Assembly (NCBI RefSeq): GCF_000588875.1
Contig: NZ_JEMV01000013.1
Coordinates: 1-64,000, forward strand
Direction: 5' to 3'
DNA length: 64,000 nucleotides
DNA from: Sphingobium sp. Ant17
GTDB lineage: Bacteria > Pseudomonadota > Alphaproteobacteria > Sphingomonadales > Sphingomonadaceae
The position numbers were made by a program, and so were the translations under genes. Positions 35,542 through 46,000 of the stretch are shown here, in pieces. Position 1 is the first letter of the stretch; the number at the start of each line of letters is the position of its first letter. The notes beneath the pieces were generated by a model, which was not told the DNA's origin, did not search any database, and saw nothing but the letters and a program-made list of their open reading frames with translations.

Positions 35542-37062
35542 TCAGAACAGGCCGAGCGCGTGCTCGTCATAGGAGACGAGCAGGTTCTTGGTCTGCTGAT
35601 AATGGTCGAGCATCATCCGGTGATTTTCACGCCCGAAGCCCGACGCCTTGTATCCGCCGAAGGCGGCATGGGCGGGGTACTGATGATAGCAGTTGGTCCA
35701 GACCCGTCCGGCCTCGATCGCGCGGCCGAGCCGGTAGGCGGTGTTGCCGCTCCGGGTCCAGACGCCCGCGCCAAGACCGTAGGCGGTGTCGTTGGCAAGT
35801 GCGATCGCCTCCTCGACCGTCTTGAACGTGGTGACCGACAGGACGGGACCGAAGATCTCCTCCTGGAAGATGCGCATGTGGTTCTGACCCACGAACACGG
35901 TCGGCTGCACGAAATAGCCCTGGTCCAGCGCACCGCCCGGCAGCGCCCTGGCGCCACCGACCAGACACTGCGCGCCCTCGGCCTTGCCGATATCGATATA
36001 GCCCAGGATCTTGTGGAGCTGGTCCTCCGACGCCTGCGCGCCGACCTGGACCGAGGGGTCGAGCGGATCGCCCTGGCGGATCGCGGCGACGCGCGCCACG
36101 GCGCGCTCGATGAAGCGGTCGAAGATCGACTCATGGATCAGCGCGCGCGACGGGCAGGTGCAGACCTCGCCCTTGTTGAACGCGAACAAAGTAAAGCCTT
36201 CGAGCGCCTTGTCGAAGAAGGCATCGTCCTCGTCGAGCACGTCCGCCATGAAGATGTTGGGCGACTTGCCGCCAAGCTCCATCGTCTGGGGGATCAGATG
36301 GTCGGCAGCCGCGTGCATGATCTGCTTGCCGGTGACGGTCTCGCCGGTGAACGAGACCTTGGCGATGCGCGGATTGGCGGCGATCGCCTGGCCGACGGTC
36401 CGTCCCGGGCCGGTGACGACATTGAGCACGCCGGGCGGCAGGATGTCGGCGGTGAGCTCGGCGAACATCAGCAAGGTGAGCGGCGTCTGGGATGCGGGCT
36501 TGATGACGGTGCAGTTGCCCGCCGCCAGCGCCGGGGCGATCTTCCACGCCGCCATCAGCAGCGGGAAGTTCCACGGGATGATCTGGCCGACGACGCCGAG
36601 CGGCTCGCGGAAATGATAGGCGATGGTGTCCGCATCGATCGTCGAGATGCCGCCTTCCTCCGCCCGAATGCAGCCGGCGAAGTAGCGGAAATGGTCGATC
36701 GCAAGCGGCACGTCGGCAGCGCGGGTCTCGCGGATCGGCTTGCCGTTGTCGATCGTCTCGGCAAGCGCCAGCAGCTCCAGATTATCCTCGAGCCGGTCGG
36801 CGACGCGATTGAGAATCCTGGCGCGCTCGGCGGGCGCGATCCTTGCCCATTGATCCCTGGCGGCGTGCGCCGCATCGAGCGCGCGCTCGACATCTTCCGG
36901 CGTCGACAGCGCGAACTCGGCGATCTGGGCGCCATTGATCGGGCTCGTGTCCGCGAAATACTCGCCGCCCGCAGGAGCGCTCCAGCGGCCTCCGATGAAA
37001 TTATCATAGCGGTGTCGGAAGGAGGCCGCCGCATTGATGGTCCCGATCGCCTTCTCGAACAT
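35542..37062 (-). CDS. NAD-dependent aldehyde dehydrogenase
   Basis: A 506-residue ALDH-family enzyme of the acetaldehyde/chloroacetaldehyde (ExaC/AldB) group. Motifs: the Asn loop [28 protein letters not shown] for NAD binding, the general base Glu in MELGGKSPN, and the catalytic Cys in [15 protein letters not shown]. The end HALGLF matches that group. It would oxidise the aldehyde formed by AdhP, whose gene follows. The unbroken frame stands out among its frameshifted neighbours. The 250 bases upstream (37063-37315) contain no recognised gene. Confidence 0.92.
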   Translation of the reverse strand: MFEKAIGTINAAASFRHRYDNFIGGRWSAPAGGEYFADTSPINGAQIAEFALSTPEDVERALDAAHAARDQWARIAPAERARILNRVADRLEDNLELLALAETIDNGKPIRETRAADVPLAIDHFRYFAGCIRAEEGGISTIDADTIAYHFREPLGVVGQIIPWNFPLLMAAWKIAPALAAGNCTVIKPASQTPLTLLMFAELTADILPPGVLNVVTGPGRTVGQAIAANPRIAKVSFTGETVTGKQIMHAAADHLIPQTMELGGKSPNIFMADVLDEDDAFFDKALEGFTLFAFNKGEVCTCPSRALIHESIFDRFIERAVARVAAIRQGDPLDPSVQVGAQASEDQLHKILGYIDIGKAEGAQCLVGGARALPGGALDQGYFVQPTVFVGQNHMRIFQEEIFGPVLSVTTFKTVEEAIALANDTAYGLGAGVWTRSGNTAYRLGRAIEAGRVWTNCYHQYPAHAAFGGYKASGFGRENHRMMLDHYQQTKNLLVSYDEHALGLF

Positions 37063-37315
37063 AACCTGACTCCATCTCTATCGATAGCCTGACGGAGTAA
37101 TCTCTTTGCCCGGGCGGCCTATAAGTAAGTTCCGCAGAAGGTAGTCTGGTGTCGCTGTCGCGGGCTTTGAGGGTCAGACACGCCGACGGAGCCGATGAGT
37201 ATTCATCGACTCCCGAACCTATTCGCGCACGCCTGATCGGAATTATGCCGAGACAGGCGTTACTCGGCCGCTTCTTCTTTTGGCGAGGGCGGCGCTTGGC
37301 ATTCCAATTCTGGCG

Positions 37316-37645
37316 TTACGCCCGGACGCGCTTTAGGCTCACCCAATCGCCTTTCTGAAGCGTCCCGTCCCTCACGCGGAAATGAGCGTAATGGTCGTCG
37401 AAAATCTGGTCGACTTCGACATGACCGACAAGGCGGCGGTGGCGCGGCGTTGCGTGATAGACGTCGAGTATCTGCCCGATGTGTGCGCCATCGGCTTTGC
37501 CCAGGCAGGCCACTGTGCCGCCCGCATCCATACGGACGATCTTGCCGCGCATGAACAAGCGATGGCCGATACCCTGTGCGAGGAGCGGCGTGCTGCCAAA
37601 GAGCAGAAAGCCAACGGCAGCACCGACGCCAAGATGTTTTCGCAT
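37316..37645 (-). CDS. Small exported protein, unknown
   Basis: A 109-residue protein from the ATG at 37645 with a Sec signal (LGVGAAVGFLLFGSTPLLA). The mature part is a compact, beta-rich unit (GKIVRMDAGGTVACLGKADG, then GQILDVYHATPRHRRLVGHV and LQKGDWVSLKRV) reminiscent of the small barrel at the end of flagellar assembly T-type proteins, but I cannot name a family. It is followed upstream by a Met/His-rich gene on the same strand. Role unknown; a periplasmic binding function is plausible. Confidence 0.55.
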   Translation of the reverse strand: MRKHLGVGAAVGFLLFGSTPLLAQGIGHRLFMRGKIVRMDAGGTVACLGKADGAHIGQILDVYHATPRHRRLVGHVEVDQIFDDHYAHFRVRDGTLQKGDWVSLKRVRA

Positions 37646-37730
37646 CACTGTTTCCTCTGTCACGTCAGACGCTCGGACCCGGCTTTGAAGGCCGGGAGCA
37701 CGGGGCGACGCTGGGCATCGTCAAAGAACT

Positions 37731-37757
37731 GGCCCGCCGCGGGGGCGGCGGCGGGCC
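37731..37757 (-). terminator. GC hairpin downstream of Met/His-rich gene
   Basis: A perfect 10-bp stem (ggcccgccgc / gcggcgggcc) with a seven-base loop, 40 bases after the stop of the Met/His-rich gene on the minus strand, followed by agttcttt. A weak intrinsic terminator is plausible. Confidence 0.45.
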
Positions 37758-37796
37758 CTCAGCCCCGGGGGGGGTGTTTTATCGGGGCTGGAAACG

Positions 37797-38213
37797 TCAC
37801 ATGTCGCTCATCGGCTTGTCGGCCATGGGCTTGTCGGCCATGGGCTTGGCGGTCTTCTTCTTCGCGGCCGGCTTGGCCTTCTTCATCGGCATCTTGCAGC
37901 AGCCACTCTTCGCCTTACCGGCCATGCCCGAGCCGTTCGATGCAGGCGACCCGCCGGACATGCCGGCCATCCCCGACATGCCCTGTTGATCCTGCTGGGC
38001 CGGTTTCCCCTGCTGCTTCTGCGCGCCGGCCTGATGATCCTTCATCATCTGATCGTGCATCTGCTGCCCGCCATGATCCATGCCCTGCTGGTGGGCATGG
38101 GCCGGCGCAGTCTGCGCGGGCGCGGGCGTCGACTGGGCGAGAGCGGTGCCGGCGGCGAAGGTTAGCGTCACGAAGAGGCTGATGGTCGCCGCGCGAAATG
38201 TCGTCTGTCGCAT
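37797..38213 (-). CDS. Met/His/Gln-rich exported protein with Lys-Ala-Pro tail
   Basis: A 138-residue protein from the ATG at 38213. A Sec signal (ISLFVTLTFAAGTALA) is followed by a low-complexity part rich in Gln, His and Met (HQQGMDHGGQQMHDQMMKDH, MSGMAGMSGGS). A Cys pair follows (KSGCCKMPMKKAKPAAKKK) and then a KPMADKPMADKPMSDM tail. It looks like a periplasmic copper buffer similar in composition to the linkers of CopA and CopB. An operator-like motif lies about 90 bases upstream (38303-38322), shared with copA2 and the next gene. Confidence 0.65.
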   Translation of the reverse strand: MRQTTFRAATISLFVTLTFAAGTALAQSTPAPAQTAPAHAHQQGMDHGGQQMHDQMMKDHQAGAQKQQGKPAQQDQQGMSGMAGMSGGSPASNGSGMAGKAKSGCCKMPMKKAKPAAKKKTAKPMADKPMADKPMSDM

Positions 38214-38302
38214 TGAGGGTCTCCGAGTGTTCGTCCTGTTGCCCGATCGACGTTCCGATCCCGGCAATTCCGAAGCTTCAATGCTGCTAGCGAGACGCAG
38301 TC

Positions 38303-38322
38303 TGTATACGTAACTTACGAAT
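38303..38322 (-). promoter_or_regulatory. Copper-gene operator-like motif, copy B
   Basis: Plus-strand tgtatacgtaacttacgaat, the most symmetric of the three copies (CGTAA-C-TTACG). It is about 90 bases before the Met/His-rich gene at 38213 on the minus strand. Confidence 0.6.
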
Positions 38323-38390
38323 CCGCTTTTGATCGCGACAAGCATGCGCGGGATCGTGCGGGGTGGACCATGGTCCAAGGTCAAGCCAAT

Positions 38391-38840
38391 TCATGATCCC
38401 GCTTGATGGCGGCCGGCAGCGAAGTGCAAAAACCAATTGGCCCGCCGTGGGAGAACGCGGGCCAAAGCTGCGGTTGAACCAGGCCACGGTCGTTGGCCAC
38501 CCCGCCTCGTGGTCGGAGCTGGCTTAATTGCAGGGTCAGCAACCGCCCCGCGACCTATGCAACATGCGGGAGGCTCCGTCCTGGGTCCCCATCTCCCGCG
38601 TAGCATCCGATGGTCCTGCATCATCTCACCGGGCATCCGCACTTCGCGGTGTCGCATGCCTTGCATCTGGGCCGTGTCGGACCGAGCCGGCGCCGGCTTC
38701 GCCTTGAGCGTCTGTTCAAGGTCGGGCATGCCCGGCGGCATCCCATCGGCGAGAACTGGCCCGGCGCCGACGGCAAGGACGCCAAAGGCTGCGAGCGAAG
38801 CGATAATCGCTGCTTTCTTGCGCAAATATGATTCCTTCAA
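38391..38840 (-). CDS. Putative exported Met-rich protein
   Basis: A 149-residue frame with a TTG start at 38840, a good Sec signal (KKAAIIASLAAFGVLAVGAG, then PVLADG) and an early Met/Pro/Gly segment (GMPPGMPDLEQTL, MQGMRHREVRMPGEMM). The second half is Arg/Pro-rich and may be out of frame or not real. A gene on the other strand (38437-38907) is possible but has no signal or domain. The operator-like motif copy C is 91 bases upstream, as in the neighbouring Met/His-rich gene, which supports the minus strand. Confidence 0.45.
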   Translation of the reverse strand: MKESYLRKKAAIIASLAAFGVLAVGAGPVLADGMPPGMPDLEQTLKAKPAPARSDTAQMQGMRHREVRMPGEMMQDHRMLRGRWGPRTEPPACCIGRGAVADPAIKPAPTTRRGGQRPWPGSTAALARVLPRRANWFLHFAAGRHQAGS

Positions 38841-38930
38841 GTCTGAGTTTCAGTTCGACCGGACACATGCCCGGTCGATTCTCGCTCCCCAGGGAGCTTG
38901 CCGTTGAGATGGTATCGGCCTGGAGGTGGC

Positions 38931-38950
38931 AGTATACGTAATTTGCGAAG
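38931..38950 (-). promoter_or_regulatory. Copper-gene operator-like motif, copy C
   Basis: Plus-strand agtatacgtaatttgcgaag, 91 bases before the TTG of the exported Met-rich frame. Spacing to the start is nearly the same as for copy B. Confidence 0.55.
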
Positions 38951-39452
38951 CTGGCGGTCAGCCTGCAATGTCAGCTTTAGTTCGGCTACTAGCAAAAGCT
39001 GGGCGCGGATGACCGAAGACGGCGGCAATCAAAGCCTCCGCCTAGCCCGAGCACTGGAAAGCGACGCCGCCTGCTGCAGTGGCGAACAGCGAAACGTAAA
39101 TCGCACGCCGCTTTTTCTTCGGCGCGATCGTGGCAAGGCCCACCGCCGAACCAGCCACTCGGACTGGCCCAGGCTAAATTGTCGGAATAGACGCTCGCTC
39201 GGATCGGTGCCGCAGTGATTGAACGCTCGCCTGGCTGATTATTGATCAACTGGCGAGGGCCGCAACCAGCTTAGAAGGGCAATTTTGTCTTCCCAGAGGG
39301 GGCGGGCACAAAAGCGATCGGTTCGGGTATTACGGATATTGCCCTCCCGCGCGCCCTTTAAGGGAAGAGCGGCGCTTCGCCTCGGTGGATCTCATCGGAT
39401 CGAGAAAAGCGCGTTTGCGTCAGTTTCACGATTGCTCAGGAGGGGCTTCGAA
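38951..39452. other. Intergenic, no supported gene
   Basis: About 500 bases without a recognisable gene. Short frames on both strands lack motifs. It contains the upstream region of the CueO-like gene, including aggagg shortly before its ATG; no copy of either recurrent promoter motif was found. Confidence 0.4.
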
Positions 39453-40919
39453 ATGACTTTTCTGAGCCGGCGAACTGTCTTGGCGGGCGGAGGCCTCCTG
39501 CTGGGGGCGGCATGCACGCGCAGATTTGCGACGCCGGACCAAGCAGGCACGCTGCCCATTCCTCGCCTGTTAGATGCACGCGACCATGGGCAGAGAATTG
39601 GACTGAGGGCGCAGGAAGGGGAAACCACTTTCTTCCCAGGGCGGCGGAGCGCCACCATGGGATACAACGGAAGCTATCTCGGCCCGACTCTGCGGGTACA
39701 TCGCGGGGACGACGTGACGGTGACTGTCAGCAACAATCTGTCTGCTGATACCACGGTTCACTGGCACGGGCTGCTCGTACCGGGAGAGCTGGACGGCAGC
39801 CCCCACCAGACCATTAGTCCAGGCGAGACTTGGCGTCCGACGCTGCCGATCCGTCAGCCGGCGGCCACTCTCTTTTATCATTCGCATGCACATGGCCGAA
39901 CGGCGGAGCAGGTCTATGCAGGCCTAGCGGGATTGCTCTTCGTCACCGACGAGGAAGAGCAAGGTCTCGGTTTGCCTTCGGATTACGGCGTCGACGATCT
40001 ACCAATCTTGATCCAGGATCGGCAGTTCGTGGATGGCCGTCTGGTGTTACCGGCGGGCATGATGGTGGCGCTGGACGGGAGGCGGGGCAACGTTATTCTC
40101 GTAAACGGCGCGTACAACCCGCGAGCAGACGTTCCCAGAAGCTTAGTGCGGCTGCGGCTTGTAAATGGTTCGAATGCCCGGACTTACGATCTTTCGTTCA
40201 GCGACGGACGAGCCTTTTATTGGATCGGCACCGAGGGCGGCCTTTTGGAAAAGTCCGTTGAATTGCAGTCCCTCACTCTGGCCTCCGGTCAGCGGGCTGA
40301 GATCTTGGTGGACTTCAGCGATGGCAAACCGGTCTCGTTGGTATCGGCTCCGGACCAAAGCACCCTCAGGATGCATGGCATGGGCATGATGCATCGGCAC
40401 GAGGCTAGCGAAAACAACGCAGGGGATGAAACTGTCCTCACATTTTCACCGCGCTTGGCATCGAGTAAGCGAGGTAGCACCACGCTTCCGCTCCTCCTGG
40501 CGTCCCGCGCGGTGCCAGATCCGGCGACGGTCGTCGCACGGCGACGTCTGGTGCTCAACATGAGGCTGGGAGGTATGATGGATAGCGACGAAGAGCCGCT
40601 AACGATCAACCACCGGCGATTCGATATTGATCGCATCGATGAGGAAGTCGAGCTTGGCGCCGTCGAGATATGGAAAGTCTCCGGGCAGAAAATGGCCCAT
40701 CCCTTCCACATTCATGGAGTGCACTTCGACGTGCTACGTCGCGATGGCGAGGAACCAGATCTTCTTGATCAGGGGCCACGTGACACCATCGTCGTGGACG
40801 AACCGGTCGAGTTATTAATCCGTTTCGACCAGCCTGCTTCAAAAGCGCCCTTCCTGTTCCATTGCCATATCCTGGAGCACGAGGACGAAGGCATGATGGG
40901 TCAGTTTTCCGTGACGTAG
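39453..40919 (+). CDS. CueO-like multicopper oxidase
   Basis: A 488-residue periplasmic cuprous oxidase from the ATG at 39453, which has aggagg seven to twelve bases upstream. A Tat signal (LSRRTVLAGGGLLLG) ends in a possible lipobox GAAC. Copper ligands: VHWHGLLVPGELDG, LFYHSHAHGRTAEQV, HPFHIHGVHFDVL and FHCHILEHEDEGMM. A short Met/His loop (MHGMGMMHRHEAS) is the likely Cu(I)-binding element typical of CueO. It differs from the CopA copies in length and linker. It stands alone on the plus strand without a copB partner. Confidence 0.9.
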   Translation: MTFLSRRTVLAGGGLLLGAACTRRFATPDQAGTLPIPRLLDARDHGQRIGLRAQEGETTFFPGRRSATMGYNGSYLGPTLRVHRGDDVTVTVSNNLSADTTVHWHGLLVPGELDGSPHQTISPGETWRPTLPIRQPAATLFYHSHAHGRTAEQVYAGLAGLLFVTDEEEQGLGLPSDYGVDDLPILIQDRQFVDGRLVLPAGMMVALDGRRGNVILVNGAYNPRADVPRSLVRLRLVNGSNARTYDLSFSDGRAFYWIGTEGGLLEKSVELQSLTLASGQRAEILVDFSDGKPVSLVSAPDQSTLRMHGMGMMHRHEASENNAGDETVLTFSPRLASSKRGSTTLPLLLASRAVPDPATVVARRRLVLNMRLGGMMDSDEEPLTINHRRFDIDRIDEEVELGAVEIWKVSGQKMAHPFHIHGVHFDVLRRDGEEPDLLDQGPRDTIVVDEPVELLIRFDQPASKAPFLFHCHILEHEDEGMMGQFSVT

Positions 40920-41062
40920 TGGGAACAACTCAAGAATCGAAATCCCGCATATGCCAATAAGGGGGCAATGCTCGACGTATGACTTCGAACTCCACTCTCG
41001 TTTTTGTTCCCTTTTCGGGCTTGGGCCAGAACGTTTCGCACATCTCGATCGAAGGCATTCGA

Positions 41063-41508
41063 TCATCCCGGACACTTGTGCATCACATGACGAACCCTGC
41101 GGTTAGTCACGGCCACCAGGCGCCGCGGGCCGCGCTCTATAATGACCATACGCTTGTCGGGCCGTCCCGCGGCCGCTGTCAGTACTCGCGGCAATGAGTA
41201 ATAGATGGTATCGCCGCGTTCATACCACTTTCCTCCGCCAAGCGGCGTCTGGTCAGGCAATCGGATTTCGCTGTAAGATCCGTTGCGATTAAGAACCCAG
41301 CCATCCCCGACTTACAGCCGGATCGGCCATCAAATGACCAGACACCCGCGAGCTTGGTGGTCGAGGTATCTTCCCCTGCGGGAACGACCCTGGCCGGCGA
41401 AGGTAGCGTTGGCACAGTGAGCGCGGCGAAAATCGCCCAGATGGAACACGACCACCGTGTGAAAGTGAGCAGCCGGCATCGATATAACCCGTTAAGCGCG
41501 ATCGTCAT
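41063..41508 (-). pseudogene. Unrecognised exported protein, frameshifted
   Basis: Repaired this is 148 residues. The first part has a hydrophobic signal-like stretch (FTRWSCSIWAIFAALTVPTL) and LAGVWSFDGRSGCKSG. After one missing G at about 41308 in a run of four, the frame continues GWVLNRNGSYSEIRLPDQTP and GKWYERGDTIYYSLPRVLTA. The second half looks like a lipocalin-type or YopX-like beta unit that appears in small exported proteins, but I cannot name it. It is convergent with the CueO-like gene. Confidence 0.5.
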
Positions 41509-42078
41509 ACTGTTCCCTTCCGATCCACACTCACTCCGCTGAGAGCTTCGTTGGTTGCCCTTGGCAGACTATGCAGACCATCTGCCGGTGGTAATGCGTA
41601 TTTGTCGCTAGACAGAAGGGACGCCTGCGATGGCATCTGATCGCAGATCGCCCAGGACAAGGCAGCCGGCGCAGAACTTGGGATGACTGTGATCGTCTCA
41701 TGCGCAGTGCAAGCGAGCAACCACATGAGCGGTAACGGGGGCGACGAGTTCGCTTCCGGACGAGGAAAAGGTGGCCCGGTGACCTTCATTCTATCCCGAC
41801 ATGTTGGTTTGGACGCTCAAGCCGGGTGGCGAGGCGGAGGCATATAGGCCCGCCCGATGTACTAATCGCAAGCGACCGGTTTTCGGTTCTGATGCTCTTG
41901 CGCCCCAGTCAACCGACCGATCGCCATTCGTATATATCACAATTTCGCGGGTCGTTCCCCCCAGATAGGGTCAGAGCAGGTTCGAGTCGTGGAGGGGACG
42001 CCAGGCCGAAATGCCGGTTGTTCCCGCTGTCCTAGCCGCCACGAATTCGATGGAGATCCAAGGCAAGAGGAGCATTTG
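41509..42078. other. Intergenic, nothing recognised
   Basis: A 570-base stretch. A 94-residue minus-strand frame (41505-41789) has a weak hydrophobic segment but no ribosome-binding site or domain. The last 25 bases contain the aagaggag site of the universal stress gene. Confidence 0.4.
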
Positions 42079-43089
42079 ATGTCAGCCGCTTCAGCATTTC
42101 CAGCTCTGGCGCAGGCGTCCCCCCGACCGCAGTCCGGGATTGTCGCCTGTATCGATTGCTCCGATCATGATGCGTGGATCTACTCACACGCTCGTGCGCT
42201 CGCGACAACGCTCGACGTCCCTATTACCCTGCTACAAGTACTTGACGGCGAGGGCTCGACGCGCTCTCGTCCAGACCCGATTGAATGTAACCTCCGGCGG
42301 CGCGAAGCCCTGCGCGCCCTCGATCGATGCGCCGCCGCGACCAGCGCACCTCCAACCAAAACCTCCATCGAATTGGCCGAAGGCCAAACCGCGGAGGAAA
42401 TTTGCCGCTTTGTCCGAGAGTGCGACGACGGCATGGTCGTACTGGGAAGACGAGGCAGGCAAGAGGCCGGTCGCCCGGGCATGGGGGCAACCGTGCACAA
42501 GGTGCTCATGCAGACGCCAGCCCCGGTCCTGCTCGTACCGGTAGAGGCCCCGCTTCCGGCAGCGCCCTACAGAAGGGTTGTGGTGCCGCTTGACGGCTCT
42601 CGTTGGGCTGAGAGCGTGCTGCCCCTAGCTGTGCGTCTTGCGAAGGCCTCGGAAGCGGAACTCCTGCTCGTCCATGTCGTCCCTACGCCCGAGATGATCG
42701 AGGCACGGCCCCTGGAAGTCGAGGACAAGAAGCTTCAACAAGCCCTTATAGAGCGAAATGAGCAAGCAGCACGCAGCTACCTGGATCGAACGAAATCCAA
42801 CCTCTCGGCGTCCGGTCTACGAATGCGTACGATTTCGATCCGTGGCGAGGATGTACGCGAGGTGCTGTGCGATCTTATTCAGCGCGAGAGGGCCGATATT
42901 GCCGTCCTGTCCGCGCGCGGCCACAGCCATCGGCATGTTTCCGACGTACCCTATGGAACGGTCGCCTCCTACCTGATGACGCATTGCAATGTACCAATGC
43001 TCGTAACGCCTGCGACAATCCGCTCGGGAAAAGCGCAGATCGCCGTAGGGCATAATTGCCTCCGGCTACCCCTCGCCGCCCAAGCCTGA
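42079..43089 (+). CDS. Tandem universal stress protein (UspA type)
   Basis: A 336-residue protein with two UspA domains. The first (about 15-160) begins GIVACIDCSDHDAWIYSHA and has the ATP-type loop VVLGRRGRQEAGRPGMGATV followed by VLLVPV. The second (about 165-320) begins RRVVVPLDGSRWAESVLPLA and has LSARGHSHRHVSDVPYGTVA, then VPMLVTPA. Such paired-domain Usp proteins act in stress and dormancy responses. The ATG at 42079 has aagaggag upstream. It ends two bases before the ndvB start, so the two are co-transcribed. Confidence 0.88.
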   Translation: MSAASAFPALAQASPRPQSGIVACIDCSDHDAWIYSHARALATTLDVPITLLQVLDGEGSTRSRPDPIECNLRRREALRALDRCAAATSAPPTKTSIELAEGQTAEEICRFVRECDDGMVVLGRRGRQEAGRPGMGATVHKVLMQTPAPVLLVPVEAPLPAAPYRRVVVPLDGSRWAESVLPLAVRLAKASEAELLLVHVVPTPEMIEARPLEVEDKKLQQALIERNEQAARSYLDRTKSNLSASGLRMRTISIRGEDVREVLCDLIQRERADIAVLSARGHSHRHVSDVPYGTVASYLMTHCNVPMLVTPATIRSGKAQIAVGHNCLRLPLAAQA

Positions 43090-43091
43090 TC

Positions 43092-46000
43092 ATGGCCGAT
43101 ATTGAGGGGACCGACCCTATTTCGGGGGCGGCCGACGAGACCGCCACACGCCATCAGCTGACAGGATTGATCGGTCGCTCAGCGCCTCTTCCCATCTGGG
43201 CGCATCTCGACGCCATGAAGGACTGGCTGGCTCGAGCCCGCCAGGCAGCCACGCAAGCCGACCAACGCGGCAGCGCCGCAGCCGAATGGCTACTCGACAA
43301 CGACTATCAGATCCAGCGCGCGATCCTGCAAATTGGTGAGGGTCTTCCCAAGGCCTTCTACGCGAAACTTCCCGGTCTTGCTGAAGACGGCCTCAGGCGA
43401 CCGCGCGCCCATCAAGTCGCGCAGTCTCTGCTTCTGGCGTCTCACCTGCAAGTCTCGCTGTCCTCGGCTGTCGAATTCGTCGTTCGATATCAGAATAAGA
43501 TGCCGCTCAGCATCGCTGAAACCTGGGCGATTCCTACGATGCTGCGTATCGTTTGTCTTGAAATGATCGTTACGGGTTTCACCCAGCTTTTTCCTCAAGT
43601 CGCTCCCCCTTTTGCACTAACGGACTCTCCCGACGTCGCGACCGGGGGATTCGACAACACGGAGTGCGTGGCACGCGGCATAGCCAATCTTGCCGTGATC
43701 GCGACTATCCAATGGAACGACTTCTTCGACAGAACCCGCCAGGTCGAGGCGGTTCTGAAGCGTGATCCTGCAGGGATTTATCCGCGCATGGATTTCGCTA
43801 CTCGCGACCAATATCGTCACGCGGTAGAACGGCTCGCAGCGCGATCCGGCCTCCTAGAGCGAGAGGTTGCCCAGCGCGCTCTGCGGCAGTGTCAAAGTAG
43901 TGAAGAGGCCCCCTCAGGGCATGTAGGTTATTGGCTCATCGATGCCGGCCTGCCTGCTTTCACGGATGCACTCGATCCCCGCCCCTGGACACCCCGTTCG
44001 ATGCTGCGGCGCATCTTGCGTCATAAGGGTATGCTTTACGCGACCGCGCTGGTGTTTGCCGGTATCGCGGCCTCTGCAGTTCCTGCAGCATACATGTCCT
44101 CGACCGGACCGTCTCCCTTATCCTGGCTGCTGTGTATCGCGCTGACGCTGCTGCCCGCTTCCATCCTCAGCATCACCTTTGTGAATTGGATGGTCACGCA
44201 AATCGTTCCTCCATGCGTTCTTCCCAAGCTGGAATTCAAGAAAGGAATTCCCGGAGATTTTGCGACGGCCATCGCAATCCCCGTTCTCGTCGCTCGGACC
44301 TCCGACATCGCTCCCCTTCTTGAGCGACTTGAGGCGCATCGCCTAGCCAACCCTGATGAAGCGCTGGAGTTCGTTCTCCTGACCGACCTTGCCGATGCCG
44401 CAACCGCCAGGGTTTCGGGCGACGATGAGATCGAGCAGATGCTGGTACGAGGCATCGAAGAATTGAATGCCCGCTACAAGGACGCAAGGGGCAATGGACC
44501 TTTTCATCTGCTCCACCGACCGCGCCTCTTCAACGAGGCGCAGGGCTGTTGGATGGGCTGGGAGCGCAAGCGCGGTAAGCTGGAGCAGTTCAACGCCTAT
44601 ATCCTGCGCGGCGACGCCACTGCATTCCATTTGACCACCGGCAAGGTGGAAAGGCTGCGGCGATGCCGCTTCGTACTGACGGCAGACGCAGATACCAGAC
44701 TTCCGGGTGGTGTGGTGCGCCGTCTGGTCGGCACTCTCGCCCATCCACTCAATCGGGCTCATTTTGCCCCCGACACCGGCATTGTGGAACGAGGCTACAC
44801 TATCCTTCAACCTCGCGTTGAACTAGCGCCGGAGGGCCCCGAGCAATCCCTGTTCGCTCGCCTCTACGGCGGCGATACTATGATCGACATCTACTCTCGC
44901 GCGGTTTCCGACGTGTACCAGGACCTTCTGGGCACCGGCGTGTTTGTGGGCAAAGGCCTCTACGATGTGGCGGCATTCGAACGGAGTCTGGAGGGCCGTG
45001 TCCCAGAGAATGCTTTGCTTAGCCATGACCTGTTCGAGGGGCTTCATGGGCGCGCGGCGCTCGTTAGCGACGTCATTGTCTACGAGCGCTTTCCGACCGG
45101 GTATCTCGACTTTTCCGCGCGCTGGCACCGCTGGGTGCGGGGTGATTGGCAAATCCTGCCCTGGCTGTTTCCCTTTGTCCCAGGGCGTGACGGCCGATGG
45201 CTGCGCAATCGGCTTGGGTGGTTCGACAGGCTCAAGATCTTCGACAATCTAAGGCGCAGTCTGGTACCCGCCAGCATCGTTGCCTTGCTCCTAGGCGGTT
45301 GGTTCCTGTTTCACGGTCGACCCTGGGTCTGGACACTGCTCGCGATCGTCGCGCCCGGGGCTTATCTTTTTACCGATCTCGTAACGGGCTTCGCTCAGGG
45401 CCGCCGTCGCGGTGTCATGCAGCGCGTCCTGCGGCGCCTCACGGATCATCTCGGGCGCTGGATTTTAGCCATCGCCTTCCTTGTCAGCGACGCATACATC
45501 GCGCTGCACGCCATAGCCGTCACGATCTGGCGGCTGCAATCGGGGCGGCGGCGGCTCGAATGGACCTCGGCCGCTCATATGGCCACGCGAAACGCGGCGC
45601 GCCATCCGCGATTAGCGGCGTGGCGCGACATGTGGAGCTCGCCCCTTCTTGCGGTGCTTATAGCCGGCGCATTACTCGCTTATACGCCGGGATCGATGCC
45701 TGTCGCGGCGCCGCTATTGCTGCTCTGGTTCTTCGCACCCGAGATCGCGGTTTGGATCAGCCGCCCGCGTAGACCACCGATCGAGGCGCTTACCGAAGCA
45801 GACAGGAGATTTCTCAGACTCGTCGCTCGGCGCACCTGGCTTTTTTTTGAAACCTTCGTCCGGCCTGAGGACAATTGGCTGCCTCCCGACAACTACCAGG
45901 AGCCGCCCGACGAGGACACCGCTCACCGAACGTCGCCTACCAACATCGGCATGTTGATGGTGTCGATCCTGACAGCGTGGCGGCTTGGGCATATCGGTCT

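Noticed and set aside
38437..38907. 156-codon plus-strand frame
   Set aside because: Overlaps the minus-strand exported protein, has no recognisable feature, and lacks a plus-strand promoter motif.
41505..41789. 94-codon minus-strand frame
   Set aside because: No ribosome-binding site, domain or clear signal peptide; kept only as part of an intergenic entry.
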